Part shown: piece by piece, positions 11,563 to 23,708 of the stretch | How positions within the stretch are numbered: position 1 is the first letter of the stretch | How the letters are laid out: each line of letters begins with the position of its first letter | Origin: Ehretia macrophylla | Lineage: Eukaryota; Streptophyta; Magnoliopsida; Boraginales; Ehretiaceae | Assembly: GCA_037974665.1 (NCBI GenBank) | Contig: CM075771.1 | Location: forward strand, 37,928,425-37,992,424 | DNA length: 64,000 nt | Direction of reading: 5' to 3' | The notes under the pieces: generated by a model | The model's database searches: none | Told to the model about the DNA's origin: nothing | What the model saw: only the letters and a program-made list of their open reading frames with translations | Made by a program: the position numbers and the translations under genes

Positions 11563-14500
11563 ATGGCTGGCCCTAGTACCCGTACTGCTAATAGGAGCGG
11601 TGAACCTCAAGAGACCGGGGATGCTTATCAGACTAATCCCGGTATAGCTATGTTTAATATGATGGCAACTGCCATGGATCGTGTGTCACGTGTGATGGAG
11701 CGTCAGGATGCTCGTGAGGCCAATCTTATTGTATTACCTTTTCGAGATTACGAGGTCATTTTAGGGATGGACTGGCTGGCAAAACATCATGTTCAATTGG
11801 ATTGCCGGGCGAAGATTATAACGTTCCGGGTACCTGATCAACCGATACTAGAGGTTTTGGGCCGAAGAGATTTCACCGGGAGTTCCATCATTTCATCTAC
11901 AAAGGCAGTGAAGTCCTTGAAGAAAGGATGCAGCGGATACTTGGCTTACCTTATCAACAAGCAGTCGGATAAAGCTATGTTGGAGGAGATGCCTGTGATC
12001 AAAGACTATATAGATGTATTCCCTGAAGAATTACCCGGTTTACCCCCAAATCGGGAGATCGAGTTTGTTATAGAGTTACTACCTGGCGCCCAGCCAATAT
12101 CAAAAGCTCCCTATCGTATGGCACCGGCCGAGTTACAAGAATTAAAGGACCAATTGCAAGGATTATTGAAGAAGGGGTTTGTGCAACCGAGTTCTTCACC
12201 GTGGGGTGCGCCAGTTCTATTTGTTAAGAAGAAAGATGGAACGTTGAGGCTATGCATTGACTACCGAGGATTGAACCAAGTGACTATCAAGAATAAATAC
12301 CCACTTCCCCTGATTGACGAGTTATTTGATCAACTGCAAGGAGCCAAAGTGTATTCGAAACTCGACTTGAGGCAAGGATATTATCAGTTGCGGATCAAGA
12401 AGGAAGATGTGCATAAAACAACTTTCAGGACGAGATATGGGCACTATGAATATGTGGTGATGCCTTTTGGACTAACTAATGCCCCTGCAGCCTTTATGGA
12501 TTTGATGCATAGGGTGTTTCAACCCTACTTGGACCAATTTGTAGTGATCTTCATTGATGATATTTTGGTATACTCGAAATCAGAAGCGGAGCATGAGCAA
12601 CATCTGCGGTTGGTACTGCAGAAACTTCGAGAGCATCAATTGTATGCAAAGTTTAGCAAATGTGAATTTTGGTTGCAACAGATTGCATTTTTGGGGCATA
12701 TCATATCCCAAGAAGGAATAGCGGTAGATCCAGCAAAGATCGATGCAGTGATGTCTTGGAAGAAGCCGGAAAATGTCACGGAAGTTCGTAGTTTTCTTGG
12801 TCTAGCCGGCTATTATCGGAGGTTCGTGAAGGATTTCTCTAAGATTGCAGGACCGCTTACAAAGCTCACTCAAAAGAAAACCAAGTTCGTGTGGGATGAG
12901 AAGAGTGGGGACAACTTCCAAGAGTTGAAGAAAAGATTGACCACTGCACCAGTTCTTGCATTGCCTGAAGGGAGTCAAGGTTTTGTAATCTATAGCGATG
13001 CTTCGAAAGATGGATTGGGATGTGTGTTGATGCAAAATGGAAGAGTGATTGCTTATGCCTCTAGGAAACCAAAACCGTATGAGATGAATTACCCGACGCA
13101 TGATTTGGAGTTAGCAGCTATTGTGTTTGCACTCAAGAAATGGAGGCATTATCTGTGGGGTAACAAGTTTGAGGTATTTACTGATCATAAGAGCTTGAAA
13201 TACTTGTTTTCTCAAAAGGAGTTGAATATGAGGCAAAGGCAGTGGATGGAGCTTTTGGATGATTATAACTGCTCAATTAATTATGTGCCTGGTAAGGCGA
13301 ACGTAGTTGCAGATGCCTTAAGCAGAAAAGCAAGCATGGCGAAACTGGAAGTCAAGGTGCAGGAGTTGTTGGAGGAAGCGTTTCTATGGAAACCACAATT
13401 GACTCAGAAGGGGTTACTTTTTGCCACTACCCAAGTTCAGTCGACCTTGTTGTCTGAGTTACAAGAGGCCCAACAGAAGGACCAGCAATTTCAAAAGATT
13501 AAGGAAAGCAATGCAGATTTCAAGTCTCATGATGATGGTGTTTGGAGGTTTAGGAATCGGATTTGTGTTCCTAATGAGCCAGAGCTGAAAAAGAAGATTC
13601 TTGAGGAAGCGCATAATTCAAGATACACTATTCACCACGGTGGAACCAAGATGTATCGGGATTTAAAGCAACACTATTGGTGGAATAACATGAAAAGAGA
13701 AATTGCGGAGTTTGTAGCACGGTGTTTGACTTGCCAGAGAATTAAAGCAGAACATCAACGACCCGCAGGTTTACTTCAGCCATTGGAGATTCCCCAATGG
13801 AAATGGGAACATATCACTATGGATTTTGTTATGGACCTGCCTAGATCACGAAAGGGTCATGACGCCGTTTGGGTTATAGTGGATAGATTGACTAAATCGG
13901 CGCACTTTTTACCGATGAACAAGGAGGATAGTCCCGAGGAATTGGGAGTTATGTATGTGGCGGAGGTTGTAAGACTGCACGGGATGCCTGTGAGTATTGT
14001 ATCGGATAGGGATCCTCGTTTTACTTCCCGATTTTGGAAGAGATTGCAGGAAGCTTTGGGGACGAAATTAAGTTTTAGCACGGCTTATCACCCTCAGACG
14101 GATGGTCAATCGGAGAGAACTATTCAGATTTTGGAGGATATGCTGAGGGCATGTGTGCTAGACTTCGGAAAAGGTTGGGAGAAATATCTATCTCTAGTGG
14201 AGTTCGCCTACAACAATAGTTATCAGGCCACGATCGGGATGGCCCCTTTTGAGGCACTGTATGGACGTAAGTGTCGATCCCCAATTTACTGGGATGAAGT
14301 AGGTGAGACAAGGACTTTTGACCCGACCCTTTTACCTGAACTGATGAAAACTGTTGATAACATCCACCTCATCCGGAAACGGATGCTTACCGCCCAGAGC
14401 AGGCAGAAGAGTTATGCAGACAGACGGAGGCGGAGTCTCGAGTTTGAGGTTGGCGACAAGGTGTTCTTGAAGATATCACCCCGGAGGGGACTGATTAAAC

Positions 14501-14961
14501 ATGGCAAGGGTGGAAAGTTGAGCCTGAGGTTCGTTGGACCATTTGAGATAATCGAGAAGGTTAGCAAATTGGCGTATCGCCTAGCACTACCTCAGAACCT
14601 CTCCAATATTCATGACGTCTTTCGTGTATCGATGCTGCGGAAGTATCATCCTGACCCGTCGCACATCTTGGAGCTAGAGCCGTTGCAGCTTCGGGAAAAC
14701 TTGTCTTATGAGGAGAAGCCCATTCGGATCCTAGACCAGCAGGATCGGGAGTTGCGCAACAGAACTATACCTATGGTGAAAGTACTGTGGGATCATCATG
14801 GACTCGAAGAAGCAACGTGGGAAAGGCGAGACCAGATGGAGCAGCAGTATCCAACATTATTTCAAGGTAATATTGAATTTCGGGACGAAATTCTTTTAAG
14901 GAGGGGAGGATGTGAGGCTCGACCCCGAATTGCGTGCGATACCTCGTTTTGCGTGCCCTAA
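11563..14961 (+). CDS. Ty3/gypsy (Tekay-like chromovirus) polyprotein, tandem copy 2
   Basis: The second copy of the 1132-residue frame lies exactly 7148 bp after the first, with no length change and only about a dozen residue differences by eye. It carries the same part order: short gag-like start, protease-like stretch, reverse transcriptase with FIDD at 330-333, RNase H, integrase with zinc module and D-D-35-E triad, GPF module and chromodomain-like end. The long open frame in both copies, and their near identity, fits very recent duplication of one parent. As in copy 1, gag content is small and the element is judged broken and dependent on others. Confidence 0.93.
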   Translation: MAGPSTRTANRSGEPQETGDAYQTNPGIAMFNMMATAMDRVSRVMERQDAREANLIVLPFRDYEVILGMDWLAKHHVQLDCRAKIITFRVPDQPILEVLGRRDFTGSSIISSTKAVKSLKKGCSGYLAYLINKQSDKAMLEEMPVIKDYIDVFPEELPGLPPNREIEFVIELLPGAQPISKAPYRMAPAELQELKDQLQGLLKKGFVQPSSSPWGAPVLFVKKKDGTLRLCIDYRGLNQVTIKNKYPLPLIDELFDQLQGAKVYSKLDLRQGYYQLRIKKEDVHKTTFRTRYGHYEYVVMPFGLTNAPAAFMDLMHRVFQPYLDQFVVIFIDDILVYSKSEAEHEQHLRLVLQKLREHQLYAKFSKCEFWLQQIAFLGHIISQEGIAVDPAKIDAVMSWKKPENVTEVRSFLGLAGYYRRFVKDFSKIAGPLTKLTQKKTKFVWDEKSGDNFQELKKRLTTAPVLALPEGSQGFVIYSDASKDGLGCVLMQNGRVIAYASRKPKPYEMNYPTHDLELAAIVFALKKWRHYLWGNKFEVFTDHKSLKYLFSQKELNMRQRQWMELLDDYNCSINYVPGKANVVADALSRKASMAKLEVKVQELLEEAFLWKPQLTQKGLLFATTQVQSTLLSELQEAQQKDQQFQKIKESNADFKSHDDGVWRFRNRICVPNEPELKKKILEEAHNSRYTIHHGGTKMYRDLKQHYWWNNMKREIAEFVARCLTCQRIKAEHQRPAGLLQPLEIPQWKWEHITMDFVMDLPRSRKGHDAVWVIVDRLTKSAHFLPMNKEDSPEELGVMYVAEVVRLHGMPVSIVSDRDPRFTSRFWKRLQEALGTKLSFSTAYHPQTDGQSERTIQILEDMLRACVLDFGKGWEKYLSLVEFAYNNSYQATIGMAPFEALYGRKCRSPIYWDEVGETRTFDPTLLPELMKTVDNIHLIRKRMLTAQSRQKSYADRRRRSLEFEVGDKVFLKISPRRGLIKHGKGGKLSLRFVGPFEIIEKVSKLAYRLALPQNLSNIHDVFRVSMLRKYHPDPSHILELEPLQLRENLSYEEKPIRILDQQDRELRNRTIPMVKVLWDHHGLEEATWERRDQMEQQYPTLFQGNIEFRDEILLRRGGCEARPRIACDTSFCVP

Positions 14962-17900
14962 ACTAGATTTGCGTGCCATGACCTAGGTTTGAGAATTGTA
15001 TTTAGTTTGTGTGCCTTGCATTGAATTTCGTGCATTCATATAGGGTTACGTGCGTTTACTTAAAAAACGTGCGTTCGTCTCGTAGTTCGTGTCCTACCTC
15101 GAAGTGCGTGCCCTAAACCTAGGAAAGCGTGTCTTCACGCTAATCAAGAAAGCATCTTACACGAAGCACTAGGCTATTAAACAATCCTACAAAATCCACT
15201 AACAATATAATAATCCAAATTCCTTTCACTAGAAGACAAAAATGCATAAAAAACAAAACATTCTTTATTATTATTATTATTTTTTTCCATTATTCTTTTT
15301 GCACTTCAAAATACAATTAGAATAATGCTTAAGATGACACAATTTCAGCCAATTCAATAGCTTTGACCGACCACTAGGAGCATTGTTTTAGCAATTGTAT
15401 ATTTTATTCATAATCTTAGTCAAACACTTAGTATAAGCCATTAAAATAATTGCTCAATTCCCCTCAATTTCTCACCATAACCGACCAGCCTTTGTATATT
15501 CCAAGCACATAGAATATAATAATGCTCAAAACAAACAAAATTCAGATTGTAACATTGCTTTGGCCGACCATGTGATGCAAATTAACAAGCTTGCATAGTT
15601 TAAAATATTCCTAGACAAGCCTATGACAAAATGCATAAAAAAATGAATCAAAACATACCTCCCATGCTCCACTTTCTCGGCCAAAACACTCCAAGCATCT
15701 TCACATTTCAATAATGCACAATGACTAAGGAATTTTCAGAAATTGTAGAGCTCTTGGCCGACACATGCAATTAAAAACATCATCAAAGCATCTTTAACTT
15801 TATATTTGCTTGCAAACCTTCTCTCAAGCTTCCATCTCCTCACTCTCTCGACCTTAGTATTTTCATAGGCTCCCAAGTCTGAAAAATTTCTCCCCATAAC
15901 ACACAAGCATCTTCCAAAGCAAAGGAAAGCAAGAAAGAAGCTTCGTTGGTGCATTTTCAAGAACATTCTGCATCTACCTGGTTGTTTTGATAAGGTGAGG
16001 GTTCAAAACTTTTGGAAAACTCTTTAAAACTTCACATGCATGACTATGAATGTGTGTATTTGCTTCTGTGCTTGAGCTATGTGGTCGTTCATGAGTTTAA
16101 ACAACCATGCATGGCAATAACTTGGCTTGAAAATGACACTAGACAAAGCCGAAATTTGAGACTGCTTCTGACCCGTCTGTTCGAGGCAATTTTTGGTTAA
16201 GCAAATGATGTCGAAATTGCGTGAAAATCCCTAAGTGACTAGTTTGGCCAATTTTGAACACTTTTCGCACAAATAAGCAAAGTCAAATTTTGGCTCTAAG
16301 GCCCACAAAATGGCAAAATCACGTAATATAGCTAAATCTGGAAAGTTTCGAGAAAAAGGAAGCAGTTTGGCAGATTTACTGCCCGTGTGGAACGAGATGA
16401 TTTTAACATAGCAAACGACATCCAAAATGCGTGAAAATTTTTGTTCTGCTAGATTTTTGAGTTTTGGACATTTTTTCCAGAAATAGGCTTAGGCTAAAAA
16501 TGAACCTAAGGACCTCAAAATCATGCAATATCGAAAGATAGGCAAATCTGGACAGTTTTGAGCAGTTCCACCATTTTGGCTATAACTAACGATCCAGAAC
16601 TCCAATTGATGCAAGGTTTGTTTCTGATTTTAGTTAACTTCTTAAGCTTTAATTTGATATATTATTCACTGAATTTGGAGTTCATTTTCCTGCCCAGTTG
16701 ATTGTGAGAAAACAGCTTATTGCAGTTAGGGTTTCAATTGACTATGTGCTTGGGAAAAACTTGTTGAACCTCTTTTGTGGTACTAATTGCTTGGAATGGT
16801 AGTATTGGAATATTGTGTGGACTATATTGAATGTTGAGGATGTTGAATGAGACGATGCATGACTTTGGAATGATGATTGAGTTGATTTAGGGTTTTGATC
16901 GCACGATTTTGCATGAAAAGCGAACCCTAATGACTAGGTATTCTTGTTAAGTGTTAACCGGGGGTTATTGTGTGGAAAATGTACGTTGCGTGGGCTGCCC
17001 GTAAAATGTTTTATAGTTCCAAATGTGAGTAGGCCATTGCATGTTGACAAATAAGCTTTTCTTGCACCCAAACCCCTTTGATATCCTCGCCTGTTGCATA
17101 AACTTATAACTTGATCCCGTGAGCTTCTTAATGTGTTATATGGCCTGTTTTATATGTGTTACATGGCTGCCCGATTAATGTTCATATGACTCTATTTGAC
17201 TTCATGTGAAATTACTTGCCTTATCGTGCTTCGTTTGACTACTTGTCAACATGCGATCTTATAACTGCTCGGAGGAAACCTACTTTGTTGTCCTCCTAAT
17301 GTGATATGATAAATGTTATAAATGTGCATTGCATACGAGGTTGCAACCTTTCGTGTGGCATGGTAGTGTTTCACGCACGCCGGGCGGCATCGGGCTTGCC
17401 GGTGTTACCGTGACTACCATGGTCCAATTCCCTCTCTCGCTTGGCATTTCACCCTCGGAGAGTTGGGTCGTAGGTTTCGGGGTACATCCGGAGTACACCC
17501 ATTTGGGAGTGATAAGTGGATTATTGAAGTCGGCCGCACCAAATAATTCGAAATTGGAATTGAGAGCAAATGCTCACCGTATCCTTGAAATGATTGGTAA
17601 TTGTATCCGTTTCTCGATTTGGTTCTTATAACTGCTTACCATATTATCTGTAATATGTGACATGTTTTAAAAAAGGGGTTTTCATAAAGTGAACCGGAAA
17701 ATGAGTTTCAAAATTTATTTCTCGTTCCCCCTCGCTGAGTTCATAAGGACTCACCCTCTTTTATCATTTCAGGTGAAGAAGAACAGGTACAGGAACATGA
17801 GGATAATGTACCTAATGATGAACCCCTGGAGTGATTGCCTGTTATTGTTGTTTTGCATGAACGTGATTACTTGTGTATTTTGTGCTGCTTGAAGACCATT

Positions 17901-18474
17901 TATCTTATATTGCTTGCTGTTGCTAATGTATAAGACCCCCGTTGTAATTTGGGGTCTAATTTTGATTTGTACTTATTTTAGGTAGACCGCTACTAGACAT
18001 GACACTACTTTGATCGTTTTGCTTTTACTACCGCTAGTATCTATCGCAGGTTATGATGCTTGGTTAAGGAATAGGTAAATGAACTTATCCAATCTCAACA
18101 GGTACTTGCTAATAAGCTATGATAAACAGGCATATTTTGAAACGAGAATAAATGGACTAACGAGGCATAGTATTATGCTAGGTTATAAATCAAACGGGAC
18201 GTCGAAATAACCAATAGGCAATTCAATTGATGATTAAGTAGTAAATTCTAGTCGGGAATGAACTTGAATTGAAAGTTTTGAGGCTGTTAGAAAATTTAGG
18301 TCAAAACAAATAGCCCAATTACAGTCGTTATGCTGCCGGATTTCTGGAAAAATTTTGAAGTCTAGAATAGAACGTTAAGTGTTAAACCTCCTAGAATGAT
18401 TAAGAATATGAAAGGACTCGAATGTTTAGATCACACCCTAGTCTAACCTTTATAGGCCGGGTTGGGGCGTGACA
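14911..18474 (+). repeat. LTR 3 of the tandem block, right edge in a 5S gene
   Basis: A 3564-bp LTR beginning TGTGAGG after the polypurine tract at 14898-14910. It ends GTGACA at 18474, where it is followed not by a primer site but by 5S rRNA gene sequence starting at 5S position 87. It differs from LTR 2 at about twenty sites by eye (about 0.6%), somewhat more than LTR 1 does. Confidence 0.93.
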
Positions 18475-18508
18475 GCGACCCCCTCGGAAGTCCTCGTCTT
18501 GCACCCCC
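18475..18508 (+). pseudogene. 5S rRNA gene stub (positions 87-120) at retroelement edge
   Basis: The last 34 nt of a 5S gene follow the LTR end directly. They start GCGACCCC where intact genes read GTGACCCC. Adding the missing 86 nt puts the original start 677 bp before the next gene, so the array phase is kept. The gene's 5' part should lie beyond the left edge of the tandem retroelement block, outside the window. Confidence 0.93.
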
Positions 18509-19065
18509 TTTTTAATTTTTTTTGTCCTGGTTAGGGTTGCCAAGATACTTTATCCACCAAATCTCTATTACCGAATCCCACGAAACATTGGGCAAGACAA
18601 CTTCGCTTCACGTAGAGGCCGGGCCCGCAAACCGAAGGCGTAGGGTTTGTGACCAGGTCTCCGTTGCTCCGATGCCCATAACTTTTTATCCGTAAGGAGT
18701 TACGCAGTGTACAGCATAACGTTGCTAAGCTCTCTGAGAGCTCTACGAAACGGGAATCAAGCTTGCTCGCTTTGCCCATTTTTGGAGCCCAAAATCGAAC
18801 GTTTTCATCAGTTTCAGGCCACTTTTCTTCTTTTTCTCTGTTTTTCCGTCCCAAATCCTACGTCGTGAGCTGTTAAAAGGACGACAACCTGACTCGCGGG
18901 ACATCAGAGGGCCCTACAAAGTGTCGATATCACGTCTTGCGAGGATACTGCATTGTTGAAGCTGATGGGTTGTCGTTAAGCCCATTGGGCCTTTTGAAAG
19001 GGCCATCTCTCTAGGCTGGTACTGTGAACCGTTAACACATATAGGAATTGTGCTCTCAACATGAC

Positions 19066-19184
19066 GGGTGCGATCATACCAGCACTAATGCACCGGATCC
19101 CATCAGAACTCCAAAGTTAAGCGTGCTTGGGCGAGTGTAGTACTAGGATGGGTAACCCCCTGGGAAGTCCTCGTGTTGTACCCC
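19066..19184 (+). rRNA. 5S rRNA gene, array A copy 1
   Basis: Full-length 5S sequence starting GGGTGCGATC. Variants from the window consensus include CCAAAG for CCGAAG, GGTAACC for GGTGACC in the C box, and TTGTACC at the end. The next gene is 676 bp on. Confidence 0.95.
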
Positions 19185-19741
19185 TTTTCAATTTTTTTTG
19201 CCCTGGTTAGGGTTGCCAAGATACTTTATCCACCAAATCTCTATTACAGAATCCCACGAAACATTGGGCAAAAGAACTTCGCTTCACGTAGTGGCCGGGC
19301 CCGCAAACCGAGGGCGTAGGGTTTGTGACCAGGTCTCCATCGCTCCGGTGCCCATAACTTTTGATCCGTAAGGAGTTACACAGCGCACCGCATAACGTTG
19401 CAAAGCTCTCAGCGAGCTCTACGACAGGGGCAGCAAGCTTGCTTGCTGTGCCTGTTTTTGGAGCCCAAAATCGAACCTTGTCATCAGTTTTAGGCCACTT
19501 TTCTACTTTTTCTCAGTTTTTCTGTCCCAGATCGTACGTCGTGAGCTATTAAAAGGACGAAAACCTGACACATGGGACATCAGAGGGCCCTACAATGTGT
19601 CGATATCACGTCTTGTGAGGATGCTGCTTTGTTGAAGCGGATAGGTTGTCGTTAAGCCCATTGGGCCTTTTGAATGGGCCATCTCTCTAGGCTGGGACTG
19701 TGAACTGTTAACACATATATGAATTGTGCTCTCAACATGAC

Positions 19742-19861
19742 GGGTGCGATCATACCAGCACTAATACACCGGATCCCATCAGAACTCCGAAGTTAAGCGT
19801 GCTTAGGCGAGTGTAGTACTAGGATGGGTAACCGTTTGGGAAGTCCTCGTGTTGCAACCCC
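19742..19861 (+). rRNA. 5S rRNA gene, array A copy 2
   Basis: Full length. It shares the GAGTG and GGTAACC variants with copy 1, adds AATACACC and CTTAGGC, and has ACCGTTTGGG in the C-box region, so it may be weakly expressed or silent. Confidence 0.94.
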
Positions 19862-20332
19862 TCTTCAATTTTTTTTGCCTGGTTTAGGGTTGCCAAGATA
19901 CTTTATCCACCAAATCTCTATTACCGAATCCCACGAAACATTGGGCAAGACAACTTCGCTTCATGTGGAGGCCGGGCCCGCAAACCGAAGGTGTAGGGTT
20001 TGTGACCAGGTCTCCGTCGCTCCGGTGCCCATAACTTTTGATCCGTAAGGAGTTACGCAGTGCACAACATAACGTTGCAAAGTTCTCTGAGAGCTCTACG
20101 ACAGGGGCAGCGAGCTTGCTCGCTTTACCCATTTTTGGAGCTCAAAATCGAACGTTTTCATCAGTTTTAGGCCACTTTTCTTCTTTTTGTCTTTTTTTTC
20201 GTCCCAGATCGTACGTCGTGAGCTGTTAAAAGGACGACAACCTGACTCGCCAGACTTCAGAGGGCCCTACAACGTGTCGATATCACGTCTTGTGAGGATG
20301 CTGCGTTGTTGAAGCGAATGGGTTGTCGTTAA

Positions 20333-20356
20333 GCCCATTGGGCCTTTTGAATGGGC
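20333..20356 (+). promoter_or_regulatory. Conserved spacer inverted repeat GCCCATT/AATGGGC
   Basis: GCCCATT and AATGGGC face each other across ten bases, 63-86 bp upstream of the 5S gene at 20419. TGGGCC/GGCCCA motifs here resemble plant site-II (TCP-bound) elements. The block is kept in almost every spacer of both arrays, even where nearby spacer is lost. A regulatory or structural role is inferred only from conservation. Confidence 0.45.
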
Positions 20357-20418
20357 CATCTCTCTAGGCTGGGACTGTAAACCGTTAACGCATATAGGAA
20401 TTGTGCACTCAACATGAC

Positions 20419-20538
20419 GGGTGCGATCATACTAGCACTAATGCACCGGATCCCATCAGAACTCTGAATTTAAGCGAGCTTGGGCGAGAGTAGTACTAGG
20501 ATGGGTGACCCCCTGGGAAGTCCTCGTGTTGCACCCCC
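20419..20538 (+). rRNA. 5S rRNA gene, array A copy 3
   Basis: Full length with GAATTTAAGCGAG in the A-box region. The spacer that follows is the shortest in the window: the next gene starts only 510 bp on, because about 165 bp are missing around 20695-20710. Confidence 0.94.
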
Positions 20539-20928
20539 TTTTATATTTTTTTTGCCCTGATTAGGGTTGCCAAGATACTTTATCCACCAAATCTCTATTA
20601 CCGAATCGCACAGAACATTGGGAAGACAACTTCGCTTCACGTAGAGGCCGGGCCCGCAAACCGAGGGCATAAGGTTTGTGACCAGGTCTCCATCGTTTGC
20701 TCTAATTTTTATTCCTGGTTCGCTCATCGTGAGCTGTTAAAAGGACGACAACCGGACTCGCCGGACTTCAGAGGGCCCTACAACGTGTTGATATCACGTC
20801 TTGGGAGGACGTTGTGTGTTGAAGCGAATGGGTTGTCGTTAAGCACATTGGGACTTTTGAATGGGCCATCTCTCTAGGCTGGGACTGTGAACCGTTAACA
20901 CATGTAGGAATTGTGCCCTCAACATGAC

Positions 20929-21004
20929 GGGTATGATCATACCAGTACTAATGCACCGGATCCAATCATGGGTGACCCCTTGGGAAGTCCCCGTGTTGCA
21001 CCCC
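20929..21004 (+). pseudogene. Internally shortened 5S rRNA gene, array A copy 4
   Basis: Only 76 nt. The sequence passes from GATCCAATCA straight to TGGGTGACC, losing about 44 nt that include the A box and intermediate element of the internal promoter, so it should be inactive. The same shortened form occurs at 24266. Confidence 0.93.
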
Positions 21005-21561
21005 TTTTTCAATTTTTTTTGCCTTGGTTAGGGTTGCCAATATACTTTATCCACCAAATCTCTATCACCCAATTGCACGGAACATTGGGCAAGACAACTT
21101 CGCTTAACGTAGAGGCCGGGCCCGCAAACCGATGGCTTAGAGTTTGTGACCAGATCTCCTTCGTTCCGGTGCCCATAACTTTTGTTCTATAAGGAGTTAC
21201 GGAGCGCACAGCATACCGCTACAAAGCTCTTTGAGAGCTCTACGACGGGGGTAGCTAGCTTGCTCGCTGTGCCTATTTTTGGAGCTCAAAATCAAACGTT
21301 TTCATCAGTTTCAGGCCATTTTGTTCTTTTGCTCTATTTTTTCATCCCGGATCGTACGTCGTGAGCTGTTAAAAGTATGACAACATGAATCGCAAAACAT
21401 TAGAGGGCCCTACAATGTGTCGATATCATCTCTTGCGAGGATGCTGCGTTGTTGAAGTGGATGGGTTGTCGTTAAGCCCATTGGGCCTTTTGAACGGGCC
21501 ATCTCTCTAGGCTGGGACTGTGAACCGTGAACACATATAGGAATTGTGCCCTCAACATGAC

Positions 21562-21681
21562 GGGGGCGATCATACCAGCACTAATGCACCGGATTCCATC
21601 AGAACTCCGAAGTTAAGCGTGCTTGGGCGAGAGTAGTACTAGGATGGGTGACCCCCTGGGAAGTCCTCGTGTTGCAACCCC
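21562..21681 (+). rRNA. 5S rRNA gene, array A copy 5
   Basis: Full length with GGGGGCG at the start, GGATTCC in the body and TTGCAACCCC at the end. The internal control region is otherwise consensus. Confidence 0.95.
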
Positions 21682-22233
21682 TTTTCATTTTTTTTTTGCC
21701 CTGGTTAGGGTTGCCAAGATACATTATCCACAAAATCTCTATTACCGAATCCCACGGAACATTGGGCAAGACAACTTCGCTTCACGTAGAGTCGAGCCCG
21801 CAAACCGAGGACATAGGTTTTGTGACCAGGTCTTCGTTGCTCCGGTGACCATAACTTTTGATCCGTAAGGAGTTACGCGGCGCACAGCATACCGTTGCAA
21901 AGCTCTCTGAGATCTCTACAATGGGGGCAGCTAGATTGCTCGCTGTGCTAGTTTTAGGAGCCCAAAATTGAACATTGTCATCAGTTTCAGGCCACTTTTG
22001 TTGCTATATTTTTTCGTCCCAGATTGTAAGTCGTGAGCTGTTAAAAGGACGACAACCTGACTCGCGGGACATCAGATGGCCCTACAACGTGTCGATATCA
22101 CGTCTTGCGAGGATGCTGCGTTGTTGAAGCGGATGGGTTTTTGTTAAGCCCATTGGGCCTTTTGAATGGGCCATCTCTCTAGGCTGGGACTGAGAACTTT
22201 TAACACATATAGGAATTGTGCCCTCAACATGAA

Positions 22234-22353
22234 GGGTGCGATCATACCAGCACTAATGCATCGGATCCCATCAGAACTCCGAAGTTAAGCATGCTTGGGC
22301 GAGAGTAGTACTAGGATGGGTGACCCCGTGCGAAGTCCTCGTGTTGCACCCCC
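22234..22353 (+). rRNA. 5S rRNA gene, array A copy 6
   Basis: Full length. Variants are GCATCGG, AAGCATGC in the A box and CCCCGTGCGAAG near the 3' end. Confidence 0.95.
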
Positions 22354-22910
22354 TTTTCAATTTTTTTTGCCCTGGTTTGGGTTGCCAAGATACTTTTTTC
22401 ACCAAATCTCTATTACCGAATCCCACGGAACATTGGGCAAGACAACTTCGCTTCACGTAGAGGCCGGGCTTGCAAACCGAGGGCGTAGGGTTTGTGACCA
22501 GGTCTCCGTCGCTCCGGTGCCCATAACTTTTGATCCGAAAGGAGTTACGCTGTGCACAACATACCGTTGCAAAGCTCTTTGAGAGCTCTACGACGGGGGT
22601 AGCTAGCTTGCTCACTGTGCCCCTTTTTGGAGCCCAAAATCGAACATTTTCATCAGTTTCAGGCCACTTTTCTTCTTTTGCTCTGTTTTTCCATCCCGGA
22701 TCGTACGTCGTGAGCTGTTAAAAGGACAACAACCTGACTCGCCAGACATCAGAGGACGCTACAACCTGTCGATATCACGTGTTGCGAGGATGCTGCGTTG
22801 TTGAAGCGGATGGGTTGTCGTTAAGCCCATTGAGCCTTTTGAATGGGCCATCTCTCTAGGTTGGGATTGTGAACCGTTAACACATATAGGAATTGTGCCC
22901 TCAACATGAC

Positions 22911-23030
22911 TGATGCGATCATACCAGCACTAATGCACAGGATCCCATCAGAACTCCGAAGTTAAGCGTGCTTGGGCGAGAGTAGCACTAGGATGGGTGA
23001 CCCCCTGGGAAGTCCTCTTGTTGTACCCCC
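22911..23030 (+). rRNA. 5S rRNA gene, array A copy 7
   Basis: Full length. Starts TGATGCG and carries CACAGG and AGTAGCACTA, a variant set shared with copies 10 and 11, which marks them as one lineage. Confidence 0.95.
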
Positions 23031-23588
23031 TTTTCAATTTTTTTTGCCCTGGTTAGGGTTGCCAAAATACTTTATCCACCAAATCTCTATTACCGAATCG
23101 CACGGGACATTGGGCAAGACAACTTCGCTTCACGTAGAGGCCGGGTCTGCAAACAGAGGGCGTAGTGTTTGTGACCAGGTCTCCGTCGTTCCGGTGCCCA
23201 TAACTTTTGATCCGTAAGGAGTTACCCAGCACACAGCATACCGCTACAAAGCTCTCTCAGAGCTCTACGACGGGGCCAGCTAGCTTGCTCGCTATGCCCA
23301 TTTTTGAAGCCCCCAAAAACAAACGTTTTCATCAGTTTTAGGCCATTTTGTTCTTTTGCACTATTTTTCTGTCCCGTATCGTACGTCGTGAGCTATTAAA
23401 ATGACGACAACCTAACTCGCCGGACATCAGAGGGCCCTACAATGTGTCGATATCACGTCTTGTAAGGATGCTGCGTTGTTGAAGCGGATGGGTTGTCGTT
23501 AATCCCATTGGGCCTTTTGAATGGGCCATCTCTCTAGGTTGGGGCTGTGAACCGTTAACACATATAGGAATTGTGCCCTCAACATGAT

Positions 23589-23708
23589 GGGTGCGATCAT
23601 ACTAGCACTAATGCACCGGATCCCATCAGAACTCCGAAGTTAAGCGTGCTTGGGCGAGAGTAGTACTAGGATGGGTGACCCCCTGGGAAGTCCTCGTGTT
23701 GCACCTCC
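23589..23708 (+). rRNA. 5S rRNA gene, array A copy 8
   Basis: Full length and close to consensus, with ATACTAGC early and CACCTCC at the end. It is followed by a spacer of the second subtype (ATTATCC and CTCTAATAT markers). Confidence 0.95.

Larger units (their letters stand above)
1..18474 (+). mobile_element. Tandem head-to-tail Ty3/gypsy Tekay-like chromovirus block (LTR-int-LTR-int-LTR)
   Basis: The block contains three LTRs (615-4178, 7763-11326, 14911-18474) of identical length, 3564 bp, separated by two internal regions of 3584 bp; a third internal region is cut by the window start. The period is exactly 7148 bp. LTRs begin TGTGAGG and end GTGACA, with a purine-rich tract just upstream and an initiator-Met-tRNA-type primer site just downstream. 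The pol domain order RT-RNaseH-integrase-chromodomain places it in the chromoviruses, and the long LTR and integrase wording fit Tekay/Del. By eye the LTRs differ at roughly 10-25 of 3564 sites, so the copies are young (inferred about 0.1-0.3 My at usual plant rates, ignoring gene conversion). The internal regions are shorter than that of the - strand element and appear broken, with at least one break each. The right edge lies inside a 5S gene; the left edge is outside the window. Confidence 0.93.
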
